Of a DNA stretch of 64,000 bases, positions 51,301-60,999 are shown one piece after another. Origin of the DNA: Ectobacillus polymachus (GTDB lineage: Bacteria > Bacillota > Bacilli > Bacillales > Bacillaceae_G). Within the stretch, counting starts at the first letter, position 1. The number at the start of each line of letters is the position of its first letter. Both the position numbers and the translations under genes were made by a program. Where the stretch lies: positions 1,240,001 to 1,304,000 of the forward strand of contig NZ_JBLREB010000001.1 of NCBI RefSeq assembly GCF_048159605.1, in the 5' to 3' direction. The notes beneath the pieces were generated by a model, which made no database searches, had not been told where the DNA came from, and saw only the letters and a program-made list of their open reading frames with translations.

Positions 51301-52653
51301 AATCACTTCACCTTTATGAATTTTCACAGCTGCAAGTTCAATAATGGTATCGTATACCGCTGAGAGTCCCGTTGTTTCAAAGTCAAATACAACGTAGGTT
51401 TCATCTTCGAGTGTACGATGAACTTCGTTATATGCGATTGGTACACCATCATCTACAAGGTTTGCTTCTACCCCATAGATTACTTTTACACCAGCCTTCT
51501 GGCCAGCTGCATAAGCCTCTGGGAACGATTGAGCCACGGCATGGTCAGTTACAGCAATAGCGGGATGTCCCCACTTGCCAGCTTGGGCAACAAGCGCAGA
51601 CACGGGGGTTACTGCATCCATTTGACTCATTGGCGTATGGAGATGGAGTTCAATCCGCTTTTCCCCTTCTGGAGCTGTGTCTTTACGAGTAGGAGCCTTT
51701 AACTCGTTCACATCATGAGCAATCATCACGAGATCACGTACAAACGTGTCATCTTGAAAAGAACCGCGAACCTTTACCCACATTCCTTTTTTCATTCTTT
51801 GGAACGCTGGAACGTCTTCTTTGTCCCTCGAGAACATCTTAACCATGATAGAGTCTGTATAATCGGTAATTTTAAAGGTTAATAACGTTCGTCCGCTGCG
51901 AAGTTCCTTTGTTTCAACGTTGAATATATATCCTTGAACGGTTTTTCGTTTTTCTTCTTCTTGAATTTCATGAAGAGGTGTAACCTCTTCCTCTTGCTTA
52001 ATAACAAGCCCGATAATGAGCGGCTGATCGTTAGGAACAGATTCTCCCTGTTCTTTTTTCGTTAGCTCTTCCATCGCTTCCATTGCTTCCTGTACAATTT
52101 TGCGATCTTCTTGCTCTTTTTCTTCCTGAAATTTTTGAAACTCTTCGGTATTTTCCTCTATGACGGTTTCCAATTGAAACCGCGGAAAACCAATTATTTC
52201 ATATTGGTCACAAACAGACTTTGTGAGATTTTTCTTTATGGTCATAGATTCCAATTCGTTTTTGACTGTAACGAATAATTTCAATCCTTGCATCGTTGGC
52301 GTCTGATTACGAATGTAAGCAAACATAGGTGAAATAGAAATCTTATTCGTACATACTGGCCAATAAGCTTGCACATCTTCCTGCGTATACTGCAAATCAT
52401 GCGCTTCTATTCGAAACGAAACGTCTGCAATATGAGAAAAAGAAGCGAAAAGCTGTCTTTCTAGTAACTCATATACGTTTGCTGGTAATAAAGATGGAAT
52501 GGAAAAGTAAAAGCACCAGCTTTTCTGTGTCTTGTCGACAACCAGCTTTTGCAGACTGCCGCCTTGTAAATAAGTCTTCACTAGGTTTTCAGGAAGCCCA
52601 AGCTGTTCTAGCAGTATATGAAAACGCTCCTGCTGTTCTTTCGTAATTGTCAC
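48346..52653 (-). CDS. polC: DNA polymerase III PolC
   Basis: PolC of 1435 residues is the replicative polymerase of low-GC Gram-positives. In order it has an N-terminal region, an OB fold (about 225-320), a PHP domain split by a DEDD 3'-5' exonuclease (FDFETTGLSAVYD, near 410), a zinc finger (CPNCKNSEFFHDG...CPKCG), and the C-family polymerase core (PDIDLNFSG). The start is a GTG at 52653, 10 nt after GGGAGG. The frame upstream to 52695 contains that ribosome site. Confidence 0.96.
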   Translation of the reverse strand: MTITKEQQERFHILLEQLGLPENLVKTYLQGGSLQKLVVDKTQKSWCFYFSIPSLLPANVYELLERQLFASFSHIADVSFRIEAHDLQYTQEDVQAYWPVCTNKISISPMFAYIRNQTPTMQGLKLFVTVKNELESMTIKKNLTKSVCDQYEIIGFPRFQLETVIEENTEEFQKFQEEKEQEDRKIVQEAMEAMEELTKKEQGESVPNDQPLIIGLVIKQEEEVTPLHEIQEEEKRKTVQGYIFNVETKELRSGRTLLTFKITDYTDSIMVKMFSRDKEDVPAFQRMKKGMWVKVRGSFQDDTFVRDLVMIAHDVNELKAPTRKDTAPEGEKRIELHLHTPMSQMDAVTPVSALVAQAGKWGHPAIAVTDHAVAQSFPEAYAAGQKAGVKVIYGVEANLVDDGVPIAYNEVHRTLEDETYVVFDFETTGLSAVYDTIIELAAVKIHKGEVIDRFERFANPHHPLSATTINLTGITDDMVKDAPDADIVLREFEEWRGDHTLVAHNARFDMGFLQVGAKRYGLKKPTNPVIDTLELGRFLYPELKNHRLNTLCKKLEIELVQHHRAIYDAEATGYLLAKMIKETITKEILYHDELNNSMGQGDSYKRSRPSHITLLATSQDGLKNLYKLISLSHLKYYYRVPRLPRSVLRKYREGIIVGTACEKGEIFEAMMQKAPEEVEELVQFYDYIEVMPPSVLKHLFEMELVQNQGQLETILTNLVNLGKKINKPVVATGNVHYLNPEDAIYRKILINSQGGANPLNRHKLPPVYFRSTNEMLEEFSFLGEELAKEVVVTNTHVVADMIGEVKPVKDELYTPRIEGAEEETRQMSYERARSIYGENLPEIVEKRLEKELKSIIGHGFAVIYLIAHKLVKKSLVDGYLVGSRGSVGSSLVATMMEITEVNALPPHYICPNCKNSEFFHDGSVGSGFDLPDKDCPKCGTKYKKDGHDIPFETFLGFKGDKVPDIDLNFSGEYQPRAHNYTKVLFGEDYVYRAGTIGTVADKTAFGYVKGYANDNNLTIRNAEVERLAMGCTGVKRTTGQHPGGIIVVPDYMDIFDFTPIQFPADDITAEWRTTHFDFHSIHDNVLKLDILGHDDPTVIRMLQDLSGIDPKTIPTDDPEVMKIYSSTESIGVTEEQIHCKTGTLGIPEFGTKFVRQMLEETKPTTFSELVQISGLSHGTDVWLGNANELIYDGTCSLSDVIGCRDDIMVYLIYQGLEPSIAFKIMESVRKGKGVPPEWEEEMKKNNVPGWYIDSCKKIKYMFPKAHAAAYVLMAVRIAYFKVHFPLLFYAAYFTVRADDFDVEAMVIGSTAIQARIDEIVQKGLEASPKEKSLLTVLEMTLEMCERGFTFKKVDLYRSSATDFIIDGESLLIPFNAIDGLGTNAALNIVKARLEGEFLSKEDLQQRSKIPKTIIATLDSQGCLESLPDQNQLSLF

Positions 52654-52831
52654 GACATATAATCCTCCCTTCAAACAAGACCCGCATTCAATCACGTTGC
52701 CCGTTAATAGAAGAAGGTGACTGAAAAAGGAAAAAGGATTCCCTTTTGCGTCACCTCATGAAATGACCATGATCCTTGTGAATGACACGTATTGCCACGT
52801 ATTGCCATTCTACTAATGGTCAACCTTACTT

Positions 52832-54532
52832 TTATTTTAATATAGATGCGATATAAGTGGATAGTTCTTTCATCGGTATTTCGATCAATTCATTTGTTTG
52901 ACGAGATTTTACTTCTACTATACCTTCTCCGATTTTCTTACCAACCGTCACACGAACAGGTATTCCAAACAAGTCTGCATCTGCAAATTTTACACCTGCA
53001 CGTTCGCCGCGATCATCGAGTAGCACCTCATAGCCATGCTCTTGTAACATTTCATAGAGCTCTTCTGCTTTTTGACGTTGTTCATCCACTTTGATATTAG
53101 CTGGAATAATATGAACTTGAAATGGAGCAACAGCAACGGGCCACTGTAAGCCACGATCGTCATTAAATTGTTCTGCAATAGCAGCAAGCATACGAGAAAC
53201 TCCTATACCGTAGCAGCCCATAATAATCGGCTGTGTTCTTCCTGTTTCATCTAAGTATGTGGCATTCATCGCTTCGCTATATCGTGTACCTAGCTTAAAC
53301 ACATGTCCAACTTCGATTCCTTTTGCGAATTGAATCGTTCCTTTACCATCAGGAGATGGGTCACCTACTTGAATAAAGCGTAAATCAGCATATTTCGTAA
53401 CTGCAAAGTCACGTCCTGGATTTACATTCATATAGTGAACGCCTTCTTCATTAGCACCACAGCATCCATTTACAAGTGCTTCGATTGCGAAGTCCGCAAT
53501 AATTTCAACATCTTTTGGCGCACCGATTGGTCCAAGAGAGCCAACAGAACAATTCATTAGTTTCTTCACTTCTTCTTCATCAGCCAATTCTACAACAGAA
53601 GCTCCGTAAATATTTTTTAATTTTACATCATTCACTTCATGATCGCCGCGAACAAGAGCAAGAACAAGCTTATCATCAACTTTAAATACGAGTGTTTTAA
53701 AGCAATGCTTCTCATCAATCCCTAGATATTCAGACACCTGCGTAATCGTTTTTTGATTTGGTGTGTCAACCTTTTCAAGTGGCTTCGCCTCTTCATTAGA
53801 ATGCTCATAGGAAGCGACTACAGGCGCCATCTCAATGTTGGCTGCATAATTCGATTCATTAGAATACGCAATTGTATCTTCTCCGATTTCGGATAGAACC
53901 ATAAACTCATGCGTATCCTTACCACCCATAGCACCAGAATCAGCGATAACCGCACGGAAGTTTAATCCACAACGACTGAAAATGTTACTGTAGGCTGTAA
54001 AAATATGATTATATACTTCATCCAGACTTTCCTGTGATGCATGAAAAGAATAAGCATCTTTCATTAAAAATTCTCTTCCACGTAACAAACCAAAGCGTGG
54101 TCGTTTCTCATCACGAAATTTCGTTTGAATTTGATATAGAGTTAGCGGGAGTTTTTTATAAGATTTGACTTCATCACGAAGAAGAGCTGTAATCATTTCC
54201 TCATGAGTTGCACCTAACGCAAATTCACGATCATTACGGTCTCTTAAACGCATAAGTTCAGGACCATAGGAATACCATCTTCCTGATTCTTGCCAAAATT
54301 CTGCTGCTTGCAGCGCTGGCATAAGCAGTTCAATTGCCCCTGCCTGTTCCATTTCTTCGCGGATAATGCGTTCGATTTTATGTAATACTTTCAATCCAAG
54401 TGGTAAAAAGGTATACACACCGGAGGCATTTTGCCGAACGAAGCCAGCACGTAAAAGGAGCTGATGGCTTTTTACATCTGCATCTGCAGGTACTTCACGC
54501 AATGTAGGACTAAACATTAAACTCTGTTTCAT
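52832..54532 (-). CDS. proS: prolyl-tRNA synthetase
   Basis: ProRS of 566 residues is the bacterial (ProS type 1) form: class II motifs (HKIERIIREEM, RPRFGLLRGREFLMKDAYSF) with the YbaK-like editing insertion (about 230-390) and a C-terminal anticodon-binding domain. It charges tRNA-Pro and edits Ala-tRNA-Pro. It lies between rseP and polC as usual. No T-box is seen in the 57-bp spacer. Confidence 0.95.
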   Translation of the reverse strand: MKQSLMFSPTLREVPADADVKSHQLLLRAGFVRQNASGVYTFLPLGLKVLHKIERIIREEMEQAGAIELLMPALQAAEFWQESGRWYSYGPELMRLRDRNDREFALGATHEEMITALLRDEVKSYKKLPLTLYQIQTKFRDEKRPRFGLLRGREFLMKDAYSFHASQESLDEVYNHIFTAYSNIFSRCGLNFRAVIADSGAMGGKDTHEFMVLSEIGEDTIAYSNESNYAANIEMAPVVASYEHSNEEAKPLEKVDTPNQKTITQVSEYLGIDEKHCFKTLVFKVDDKLVLALVRGDHEVNDVKLKNIYGASVVELADEEEVKKLMNCSVGSLGPIGAPKDVEIIADFAIEALVNGCCGANEEGVHYMNVNPGRDFAVTKYADLRFIQVGDPSPDGKGTIQFAKGIEVGHVFKLGTRYSEAMNATYLDETGRTQPIIMGCYGIGVSRMLAAIAEQFNDDRGLQWPVAVAPFQVHIIPANIKVDEQRQKAEELYEMLQEHGYEVLLDDRGERAGVKFADADLFGIPVRVTVGKKIGEGIVEVKSRQTNELIEIPMKELSTYIASILK

Positions 54533-54589
54533 TTGTTACCACCTCTTTAGTATTAAGCCGCGCAACAACATGCACGGCTTGTTCATTCA

Positions 54590-55843
54590 TTATAGAAAGA
54601 ATTTTTTAATATCGTTCCAAGTAACGACGAGCATCAAAAGCATTAATAGCGCAAATCCAATAAAATGAACCAATCCTTCTTTTTGTCGATCAACAGGCTT
54701 CCCACGTAGGAATTCGACTAGGAAAAACATGAGGCGGCCACCATCTAAAGCAGGTATTGGTAATAAATTGAAAATCCCAAGATTAATACTTAGAGCTGCT
54801 GTTAAGCCTAGCAGGTTAATAACTCCAGATGCAGCTACTTTACCAGTTAAATTGTAAATTCCAACAGGACCAGATAATGCGTTGATAGAAAAATGTCCAG
54901 TCACAAGCTGCACAAGTGAATCAAAAATCAGCTTTGTCCACTTATATGTTTGCTCAAAGCCGAGTTGTAGGCTACCAAGCAATGATTTTTCAACGGGTGG
55001 ATATACACCGAGTCTTCCGATTTGTTGGTTACCTTCCTTTTCAGCTGTCGGTGTTACTTTAATTGTAATAGGTTGGTTGTTCCGTTGTATCTTCATATTC
55101 AACTCAGTTGAAGGACTTTTACGAATGCTATTCGTAACATCCGACCAAGTTGTCATTTGCGTTCCGTTAATAGATGAAATCACATCGCCTTGCTGAAGCC
55201 CAGCTTTCAATCCAGCTCCGTCTGGAACCAGCTGACCGATAATAGGTTTGTCAACAGGAATACCTTGTACAAGCCCAATGATAACAAATAGTAAAAACGC
55301 TAAAACGAAGTTCATAGCAGGACCTGCAAAAATAGTGAGTGCACGTTTACCTAATGATTTAGCTGCGAACTGACGATCATAAGGTGCAATTTGCATCTCA
55401 TCTCCCGCTGTAATATAAAACGCCTTCTCATGAACAGGGAAGATTTGCAATTCACTTTCATACTCTTCATATCCAGATATAGTAAGAGCATGTTCTAAAT
55501 CGGCTTGTTCCACCTCAATTACTTTCGCAGCGGGATACTTTTCAAGGTTGTCCAAAACTATTTTCGTAACTAAGTTATTTTCCATTACAAGTGCAACTTT
55601 CGTACCTGGCTTTAATTCTATGGTTTCTTGATCTTCGCCAGCCATACGAACATAGCCACCAAGTGGAAGCAAACGAATCGTATACTTCGTTTCATTTTTC
55701 ATAAAAGAAAACAACTTTGGTCCAAATCCAATTGCAAATTCACGGCATAAAATACCGGAACGTTTTGCAACGAATAAATGACCTAGTTCATGGAAAAAGA
55801 CGAGTGCACCGAAGACTAAAATAAAGGCAATCGCTGTATTCAT
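54590..55843 (-). CDS. rseP: site-2 intramembrane protease RseP/RasP
   Basis: The 417-residue S2P metalloprotease has the zinc motif HELGH in the first membrane span, a PDZ domain (about 190-270, GLKAGLQQGDVI) and the second active-site motif near the C-terminus (NLLPIPALDGG). It cleaves membrane-bound anti-sigma factors and signal-peptide remnants. It lies between dxr and proS. Confidence 0.94.
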   Translation of the reverse strand: MNTAIAFILVFGALVFFHELGHLFVAKRSGILCREFAIGFGPKLFSFMKNETKYTIRLLPLGGYVRMAGEDQETIELKPGTKVALVMENNLVTKIVLDNLEKYPAAKVIEVEQADLEHALTISGYEEYESELQIFPVHEKAFYITAGDEMQIAPYDRQFAAKSLGKRALTIFAGPAMNFVLAFLLFVIIGLVQGIPVDKPIIGQLVPDGAGLKAGLQQGDVISSINGTQMTTWSDVTNSIRKSPSTELNMKIQRNNQPITIKVTPTAEKEGNQQIGRLGVYPPVEKSLLGSLQLGFEQTYKWTKLIFDSLVQLVTGHFSINALSGPVGIYNLTGKVAASGVINLLGLTAALSINLGIFNLLPIPALDGGRLMFFLVEFLRGKPVDRQKEGLVHFIGFALLMLLMLVVTWNDIKKFFL

Positions 55844-55859
55844 TCCATAACCACCTTTT

Positions 55860-57002
55860 TTAAATTTGGTCCATCACAAACCTTCTAGTTGCTTGATCAA
55901 TTTCCCGAATTTCTTCTAGGCATGGATGCTTCACTACACTGTGACGGAGCATCGCTTTCTCAATTAAATCTTCAATTGCTAAAAAGCGAATACGTTTTTG
56001 AAGAAAAGCAGCAACCGCAACTTCATTTGCAGCATTCATAACCGTTGGTAAACTACCGCCTGTTTTACCTGCTTCAAAAGCAAAACCTAGAGAACGAAAT
56101 CTCTGTAAATCCATTTTACTAAAATGAAGCGTCCCTAATTCCCAAAGTTGTAGCTGCTTTGTTGCGGGAAGAGCAAGCCGATCTGGATGTGTGAGCGCAT
56201 ATTGAATCGGAACTCTCATATCTGGCGAACCAAGCTGAGCAATCACACTTCGATCACAGAATTCTACCATAGAATGAATGATGCTCTCTTTATGAAGAAG
56301 TACATCAATCTGCTCATAAGGAACTTGAAACAACCAATAGGCTTCAATTACTTCTAATCCCTTGTTCATCATTGTAGCAGAATCAATGGTTACTTTCGAA
56401 CCCATCGACCAGTTTGGATGCTTTAGAGCATCTTCTACCGTAACATTAGCAAGCTCTTCGCGTGATTTATCTCGAAAGCTTCCCCCAGAAGCAGTCAAAA
56501 TTAGCCTAGAAATCCGCTCCGGACGTTCTCCCTGTAAGCATTGAAAAATAGCAGAATGTTCACTATCAACAGGAAGTAAAGACACACCGTTTTTTTCAGC
56601 TGCTTCAGTAATAATATGCCCAGCTGTAACGAGAGTCTCTTTATTAGCAATAGCAATCGTTTTCTTCGCTTCAATGGCCCGAAGAGTAGGCAATAGTCCA
56701 ACGCTACCTACTACAGCAGTTAAAACCACATCTGCTTCCTGATCAAGAGCAACTGCTAACAATCCTTCTTCACCATATACAATTTTCGTATGTTTAGCGG
56801 ATAATTGCAACCGCTCTGCATCTTCTTTATGTTGAACCGATACGATATTCGGAGAAAATTCCTCTATCATTTTTGCAGCAAATTCAATGTTTTGACCAAC
56901 CGAAAAAGCAACAAGCTTAAACTGTTCAGGATGCGTGCGAATCACATCAATCGTTTGCGTTCCAATGGAACCGCTCGCCCCTAAAAGACTAATTTTTTTC
57001 AT
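55860..57002 (-). CDS. dxr: 1-deoxy-D-xylulose-5-phosphate reductoisomerase
   Basis: Dxr of 380 residues carries out the second step of the MEP isoprenoid pathway. It has the NADPH motif GASGSIGTQT, the metal-binding PVDSEHSAIFQ, and the flexible active-site loop SGGSFRD. Isoprenoids from this pathway feed UppS, encoded two genes away. Confidence 0.95.
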   Translation of the reverse strand: MKKISLLGASGSIGTQTIDVIRTHPEQFKLVAFSVGQNIEFAAKMIEEFSPNIVSVQHKEDAERLQLSAKHTKIVYGEEGLLAVALDQEADVVLTAVVGSVGLLPTLRAIEAKKTIAIANKETLVTAGHIITEAAEKNGVSLLPVDSEHSAIFQCLQGERPERISRLILTASGGSFRDKSREELANVTVEDALKHPNWSMGSKVTIDSATMMNKGLEVIEAYWLFQVPYEQIDVLLHKESIIHSMVEFCDRSVIAQLGSPDMRVPIQYALTHPDRLALPATKQLQLWELGTLHFSKMDLQRFRSLGFAFEAGKTGGSLPTVMNAANEVAVAAFLQKRIRFLAIEDLIEKAMLRHSVVKHPCLEEIREIDQATRRFVMDQI

Positions 57003-57016
57003 AGATTTCGCTCTCC

Positions 57017-57805
57017 TTACACAAAGTGCAGAAAATGTAAAAGTGGCAGAACGAACAATAGGCTATCGAATCGATCTAAAATCCCTCCATGGCCTGGTAA
57101 AATATAACCAGAATCCTTCACACCATAATGGCGTTTGAATGCAGATTCCACAAGATCTCCAATTTGTCCAAAAATCGCCACTAATACCGTAACAGCTATT
57201 AGATAGACAATATTTTCGCTTACTGGTTGGAACATATTATATACTAATCCAACGGCAACAGCACAAAAAATGCCTCCTATCGCACCTTCTACCGTTTTAT
57301 TTGGACTAATTTCCGGCCAAAGTTTTCTCTTGCCAAAAGCGCGCCCAATAAAATAAGCTCCTGAATCTGTTGACCAAATCACAAACAGCGTATAAAACAA
57401 ATATCGTAATCCTTCTATTCTTGTTTGACGTAAGTAATAAAACCCCATCCCTATATAAAGCGTCGCAAAAAGCAAGAAAGCAGCATCATCAATGGTAAAC
57501 GTATTCTTCGATAGCACAGTATATGATAAGAGAAGCATCACAATGACAAAGGTCAATTCAACTTTAGATAATCCAATTGGACCGAACGTATAAGCCAAAT
57601 TACTAGAAACTAATAGTAAGCTTAACAATATTCCTACCAGTAGAGTTGGTATAAAAAAGATCGGGCTCTTCTTCATATGTATGAGCTCGTAGAGTCCAAT
57701 ATATGCAAGAAAATAAACTAAAACGGTGAAAGGGACTCCACCGTAGAAAGCAATCGGAATAAATAATGCAGCCGCAATAACTGCTGTAATTACACGCTGT
57801 TTCAC
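57017..57805 (-). CDS. cdsA: phosphatidate cytidylyltransferase
   Basis: CdsA of 262 residues makes CDP-diacylglycerol, the lipid precursor also used by PssA at 14.2 kb. It is highly hydrophobic and carries the C-terminal signature S-x-FKRHYGVKDSGYILPGHGGILDRFDS. The preferred start is a GTG at 57805 (MKQRVITA), after GAGGTG. A GTG three codons upstream is too close to the ribosome site. Confidence 0.94.
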   Translation of the reverse strand: MKQRVITAVIAAALFIPIAFYGGVPFTVLVYFLAYIGLYELIHMKKSPIFFIPTLLVGILLSLLLVSSNLAYTFGPIGLSKVELTFVIVMLLLSYTVLSKNTFTIDDAAFLLFATLYIGMGFYYLRQTRIEGLRYLFYTLFVIWSTDSGAYFIGRAFGKRKLWPEISPNKTVEGAIGGIFCAVAVGLVYNMFQPVSENIVYLIAVTVLVAIFGQIGDLVESAFKRHYGVKDSGYILPGHGGILDRFDSLLFVLPLLHFLHFV

Positions 57806-57823
57806 CAGTAACACCTCACTTTT

Positions 57824-58594
57824 TTATACGCCTCCAAATCTTCGTCCTCTCCTCTGGAAGTTTACAATAGCTTCTAGCAAGTGTTCCTCAGTAAAATCAG
57901 GCCAATAAATATCTGCAAACCAAAGCTCTGAATAGGCAATTTGCCAGAGCATAAAGTTGCTAATACGTATTTCTCCGCTCGTGCGAATTAAAAGATCTGG
58001 GTCTGGTAGACTCTTGGTCATCAAATACTCAGAAAACAATTCTTCAGTAATATCATCTACTTTTATTTTTCCTTCGTTACTATCTCTAACCAATTTTTTC
58101 ATTCCATAAACCATTTCATCGCGACTACCGTAGTTCAAAGCAAAGTTTAAGATGAGACCTGTATTTTGTTTTGTTGCTTCTATTGCTTTTTCAACTGCTT
58201 TGCGTGTATGTTCTGGAAGTCTCTCAAACTGCCCCATCACACGAACTTGCACATTTTCTTCAATGAGTTCTGGTAAAAACGTTCCTAGAAATTCTTGTGG
58301 AAGCTTCATAATATATTCGACTTCCTGTTGTGGACGCTTCCAGTTCTCCGTTGAAAATGCGTACAACGTTAATACTTGTACACCGAGTTCACTCGCAGCC
58401 TTCGTTATTTTACGAACAACCTTCATTCCTTCATGATGTCCAGCTATACGAGGCAATGCCCGTTTCTTAGCCCATCTTCCATTTCCATCCATAATAATTG
58501 CGATATGTTTTGGAATATAACCTTTTTTCACTTCTTGCTTGAGCTGGTCAAACGATGAAGACTTATCTTTTCGAAAGAATAACTTTTTCAACAT
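57824..58594 (-). CDS. uppS: undecaprenyl diphosphate synthase
   Basis: UppS of 256 residues elongates isoprenyl diphosphate to the C55 cell-wall carrier. The motifs HIAIIMDGNGRWAKKR, GHHEGMKV and the C-terminal DLLIRTSGE are present. It lies 18 nt upstream of cdsA. Confidence 0.95.
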   Translation of the reverse strand: MLKKLFFRKDKSSSFDQLKQEVKKGYIPKHIAIIMDGNGRWAKKRALPRIAGHHEGMKVVRKITKAASELGVQVLTLYAFSTENWKRPQQEVEYIMKLPQEFLGTFLPELIEENVQVRVMGQFERLPEHTRKAVEKAIEATKQNTGLILNFALNYGSRDEMVYGMKKLVRDSNEGKIKVDDITEELFSEYLMTKSLPDPDLLIRTSGEIRISNFMLWQIAYSELWFADIYWPDFTEEHLLEAIVNFQRRGRRFGGV

Positions 58595-58634
58595 GTTCGA
58601 AACCCTCCACGAGCACAGGTATCCTTAAAAGTGT

Positions 58635-58661
58635 AAAAAGGCCCCCTTACACAGAGGGCCG
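58635..58661 (-). terminator. frr terminator
   Basis: On the minus strand GGCCCT, loop, GGGGCC and TTTTTACAC follow frr. Confidence 0.75.
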
Positions 58662-58674
58662 TGCATCTAACGAA

Positions 58675-59232
58675 CTAAACTTCAAGGATTTCTTTTTCTT
58701 TGATCTTTGTGATTTCATCAATCTTTGCGATATGTTTATCCGTTTCTTTTTGAATCGTATCAGTGTGTCCCCGTAACTCATCTTCCGTAATTTCGCCATT
58801 TTTCTCAAGCTTTTTCAAATCATCGTTTGCATCTCTACGTACATTACGTACAGCTACTTTTGCTTCTTCCGCATACTTCTTAACAACCTTCGCTAATTCG
58901 CGACGGCGTTCTTCTGTTAAAGCAGGGAACGCAATACGAATAATTGTACCATCATTCGATGGATTTACACCTAAATCAGACTTTAAAATAGCTCTTTCAA
59001 TATCGGATAAAATGGACTTATCATACGGCTGAATAACGAGTAGTCGTGCTTCAGGTACTGTAATGTTTGCTAATTGATTAATTGGCGTTGGCGCACCATA
59101 GTATTCGACTGTTACATTTTCCAATAAGGAACTATTTGCACGCCCTGCACGAACTGTACCTAATTCACGCGAATAAGAAGAAATTGCTTTGTTCATTTTT
59201 TCTTTTGCAATGTTCAAAATCTCCTGAGCCAT
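58675..59232 (-). CDS. frr: ribosome recycling factor
   Basis: RRF of 185 residues (MAQEILNIAKEKMNKA...) releases ribosomes after termination together with EF-G. It has the conserved RAGRANSSLLENVTVEYYG and the C-terminal KEIDE-type tail. Two adjacent ATGs exist; the second (59232) is 8 nt from GGGGG and gives the usual length. It overlaps the pyrH stop. Confidence 0.95.
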   Translation of the reverse strand: MAQEILNIAKEKMNKAISSYSRELGTVRAGRANSSLLENVTVEYYGAPTPINQLANITVPEARLLVIQPYDKSILSDIERAILKSDLGVNPSNDGTIIRIAFPALTEERRRELAKVVKKYAEEAKVAVRNVRRDANDDLKKLEKNGEITEDELRGHTDTIQKETDKHIAKIDEITKIKEKEILEV

Positions 59233-59234
59233 CA

Positions 59235-59957
59235 TTATTTCCCCCTTACGATTGTTCCGATATTTTCACCAAGAACAGTACGTTTAATATTTCCTTCTTC
59301 CATAACTGAGAATACAATTAAAGGAATATCGTTATCCATACATAGAGAGGAAGCGGTAGAATCCATTACAGCAAGCCCTTCTTTTAAGACGTCTAAATAC
59401 GTTAATGTTTCGTATTTAGTTGCAGAAGCATCTATAGTTGGGTCTGCACTGTATACTCCATCCACATTGTTTTTCGCCATAAGAATAACATCTGCTTCAA
59501 TTTCTGCCGCGCGAAGAGCAGCCGTCGTATCAGTAGAGAAATAAGGGTTACCTGTACCTGCTGCAAAAATAACGACGCGTTTCTTTTCTAAGTGGCGAAT
59601 GGCTTTTCGTCTTATATACGGTTCAGCCACTTGACGCATTTCAATTGACGTTTGTACACGCGTTTGTATACCTAAATTTTCAAGGCTATCTTGAAGAGCA
59701 AGGGAATTCATTACCGTTGCTAGCATTCCCATGTAATCAGCAGTCGCACGGTCCATTCCCATTTCACTGCCTATTTTACCTCTCCAAATGTTTCCACCTC
59801 CAACAACTACTGCAACTTCAACATCAAGCTCAACGATTTCCTTGACTTGTTTCGCAATAGACATAATAATGGATGGATTTATTCCAAAGCCGCGCTCCCC
59901 AGCTAAAGCTTCTCCACTTAGCTTTAGGACAACGCGTTTGTATTTTGCTTGACTCAT
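59235..59957 (-). CDS. pyrH: UMP kinase
   Basis: PyrH of 240 residues is an amino-acid-kinase-fold enzyme (VVLKLSGEAL, VVGGGNIWRG, DTTAALRAAE). It phosphorylates UMP and is allosterically controlled. It lies between tsf and frr, as in most bacteria. Confidence 0.95.
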   Translation of the reverse strand: MSQAKYKRVVLKLSGEALAGERGFGINPSIIMSIAKQVKEIVELDVEVAVVVGGGNIWRGKIGSEMGMDRATADYMGMLATVMNSLALQDSLENLGIQTRVQTSIEMRQVAEPYIRRKAIRHLEKKRVVIFAAGTGNPYFSTDTTAALRAAEIEADVILMAKNNVDGVYSADPTIDASATKYETLTYLDVLKEGLAVMDSTASSLCMDNDIPLIVFSVMEEGNIKRTVLGENIGTIVRGK

Positions 59958-60033
59958 AACGAACCTCCATTTGCTTGAATGATACTACCCTAGAATACGG
60001 AATCGTATCAGTACGATTTTCTAAAGTATTATT

Positions 60034-60062
60034 CTAAAAAAGGGAACACGAAGTGTTCCCTT
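60034..60062 (-). terminator. tsf terminator
   Basis: GGGAACAC, GAA, GTGTTCCC; on the minus strand TTTTTTAG follows. Confidence 0.88.
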
Positions 60063-60075
60063 CTCTCATTCGAAA

Positions 60076-60963
60076 TTAGTTATTGCCTTTTACTTGGTTC
60101 ATTACTTCTTCAGCAAAGTTATCTTGGCGTTTTTCAATACCTTCACCAACGCTGTAGCGAACAAAAGTTTTTACTGTTGCACCTTTAGCTTGTACATATT
60201 TACCAACTTTAACATCTGGATCCTTAACGAAGCTTTGATCCACTAAGCAAATTTCTTCGAAGAATTTATTAAGACGACCTTCAACCATTTTCGCTACGAT
60301 TTTTTCAGGCTTGCCTTCATTTAATGCTTGTTCTGTTAAGACTTTACGTTCGTGCTCGATTTCTGCTTCTGAAACCGCGCTGCGATCCGCATATTTAGGA
60401 TTTACAGCAGCAACGTGCATAGCAACATCTCTTGCTATTGCTTCATCAGAAGTGCCACCAAGAACAGTTAAGGTACCAATACGGCCACCCATATGAAGAT
60501 ATGCACCGAATGCATCTCCATCTTCTTTTGAAAGAACTTCAAAACGACGAAGAGTTAACTTTTCACCGATTTTAGCAATAGCAGCATTAATATATTCTTC
60601 AACAGTCGTTCCCGTTGTCATCGTTTGAGCAAGGGCTTCTTCTACTGTAGCAGGGTTTGCTGCTAAAATATGATCTGCTAATTCTTTTGTTAGTGCTTGG
60701 AATCCTTCATTTTTTGCAACGAAGTCCGTTTCAGAGTTTACTTCCAAAATAACAGCTTTGTTACCATCCGCTTTAATAAATGTTAACCCTTCAGCAGCAA
60801 TACGATCTGCTTTTTTGGCAGCTTTTGCAATACCTTTCTCACGTAGAAAATCAACCGCCTTATCCATATCGCCATTCGTTTCCGTTAACGCCTTTTTACA
60901 GTCCATCATACCAGCGCCAGTCGTTTCACGAAGTTGTTTTACCATTTGAGCTGTAATCGCCAT
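60076..60963 (-). CDS. tsf: elongation factor Ts
   Basis: EF-Ts of 295 residues recycles EF-Tu. It has the N-terminal UBA-like domain (KQLRETTGAGMMDCKKAL) and the TDFVAKNE motif. The start is the ATG at 60963 after AGGAGGATG; the frame to 61005 is leader. Confidence 0.96.
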   Translation of the reverse strand: MAITAQMVKQLRETTGAGMMDCKKALTETNGDMDKAVDFLREKGIAKAAKKADRIAAEGLTFIKADGNKAVILEVNSETDFVAKNEGFQALTKELADHILAANPATVEEALAQTMTTGTTVEEYINAAIAKIGEKLTLRRFEVLSKEDGDAFGAYLHMGGRIGTLTVLGGTSDEAIARDVAMHVAAVNPKYADRSAVSEAEIEHERKVLTEQALNEGKPEKIVAKMVEGRLNKFFEEICLVDQSFVKDPDVKVGKYVQAKGATVKTFVRYSVGEGIEKRQDNFAEEVMNQVKGNN

Positions 60964-60999
60964 TATCATCATCCTCCTATTGTGTATGTATACATAAGA

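Noticed and set aside
52533..54589. T-box leader for proS
   Set aside because: The spacer upstream of proS is 57 bp and contains no T-box sequence or terminator.
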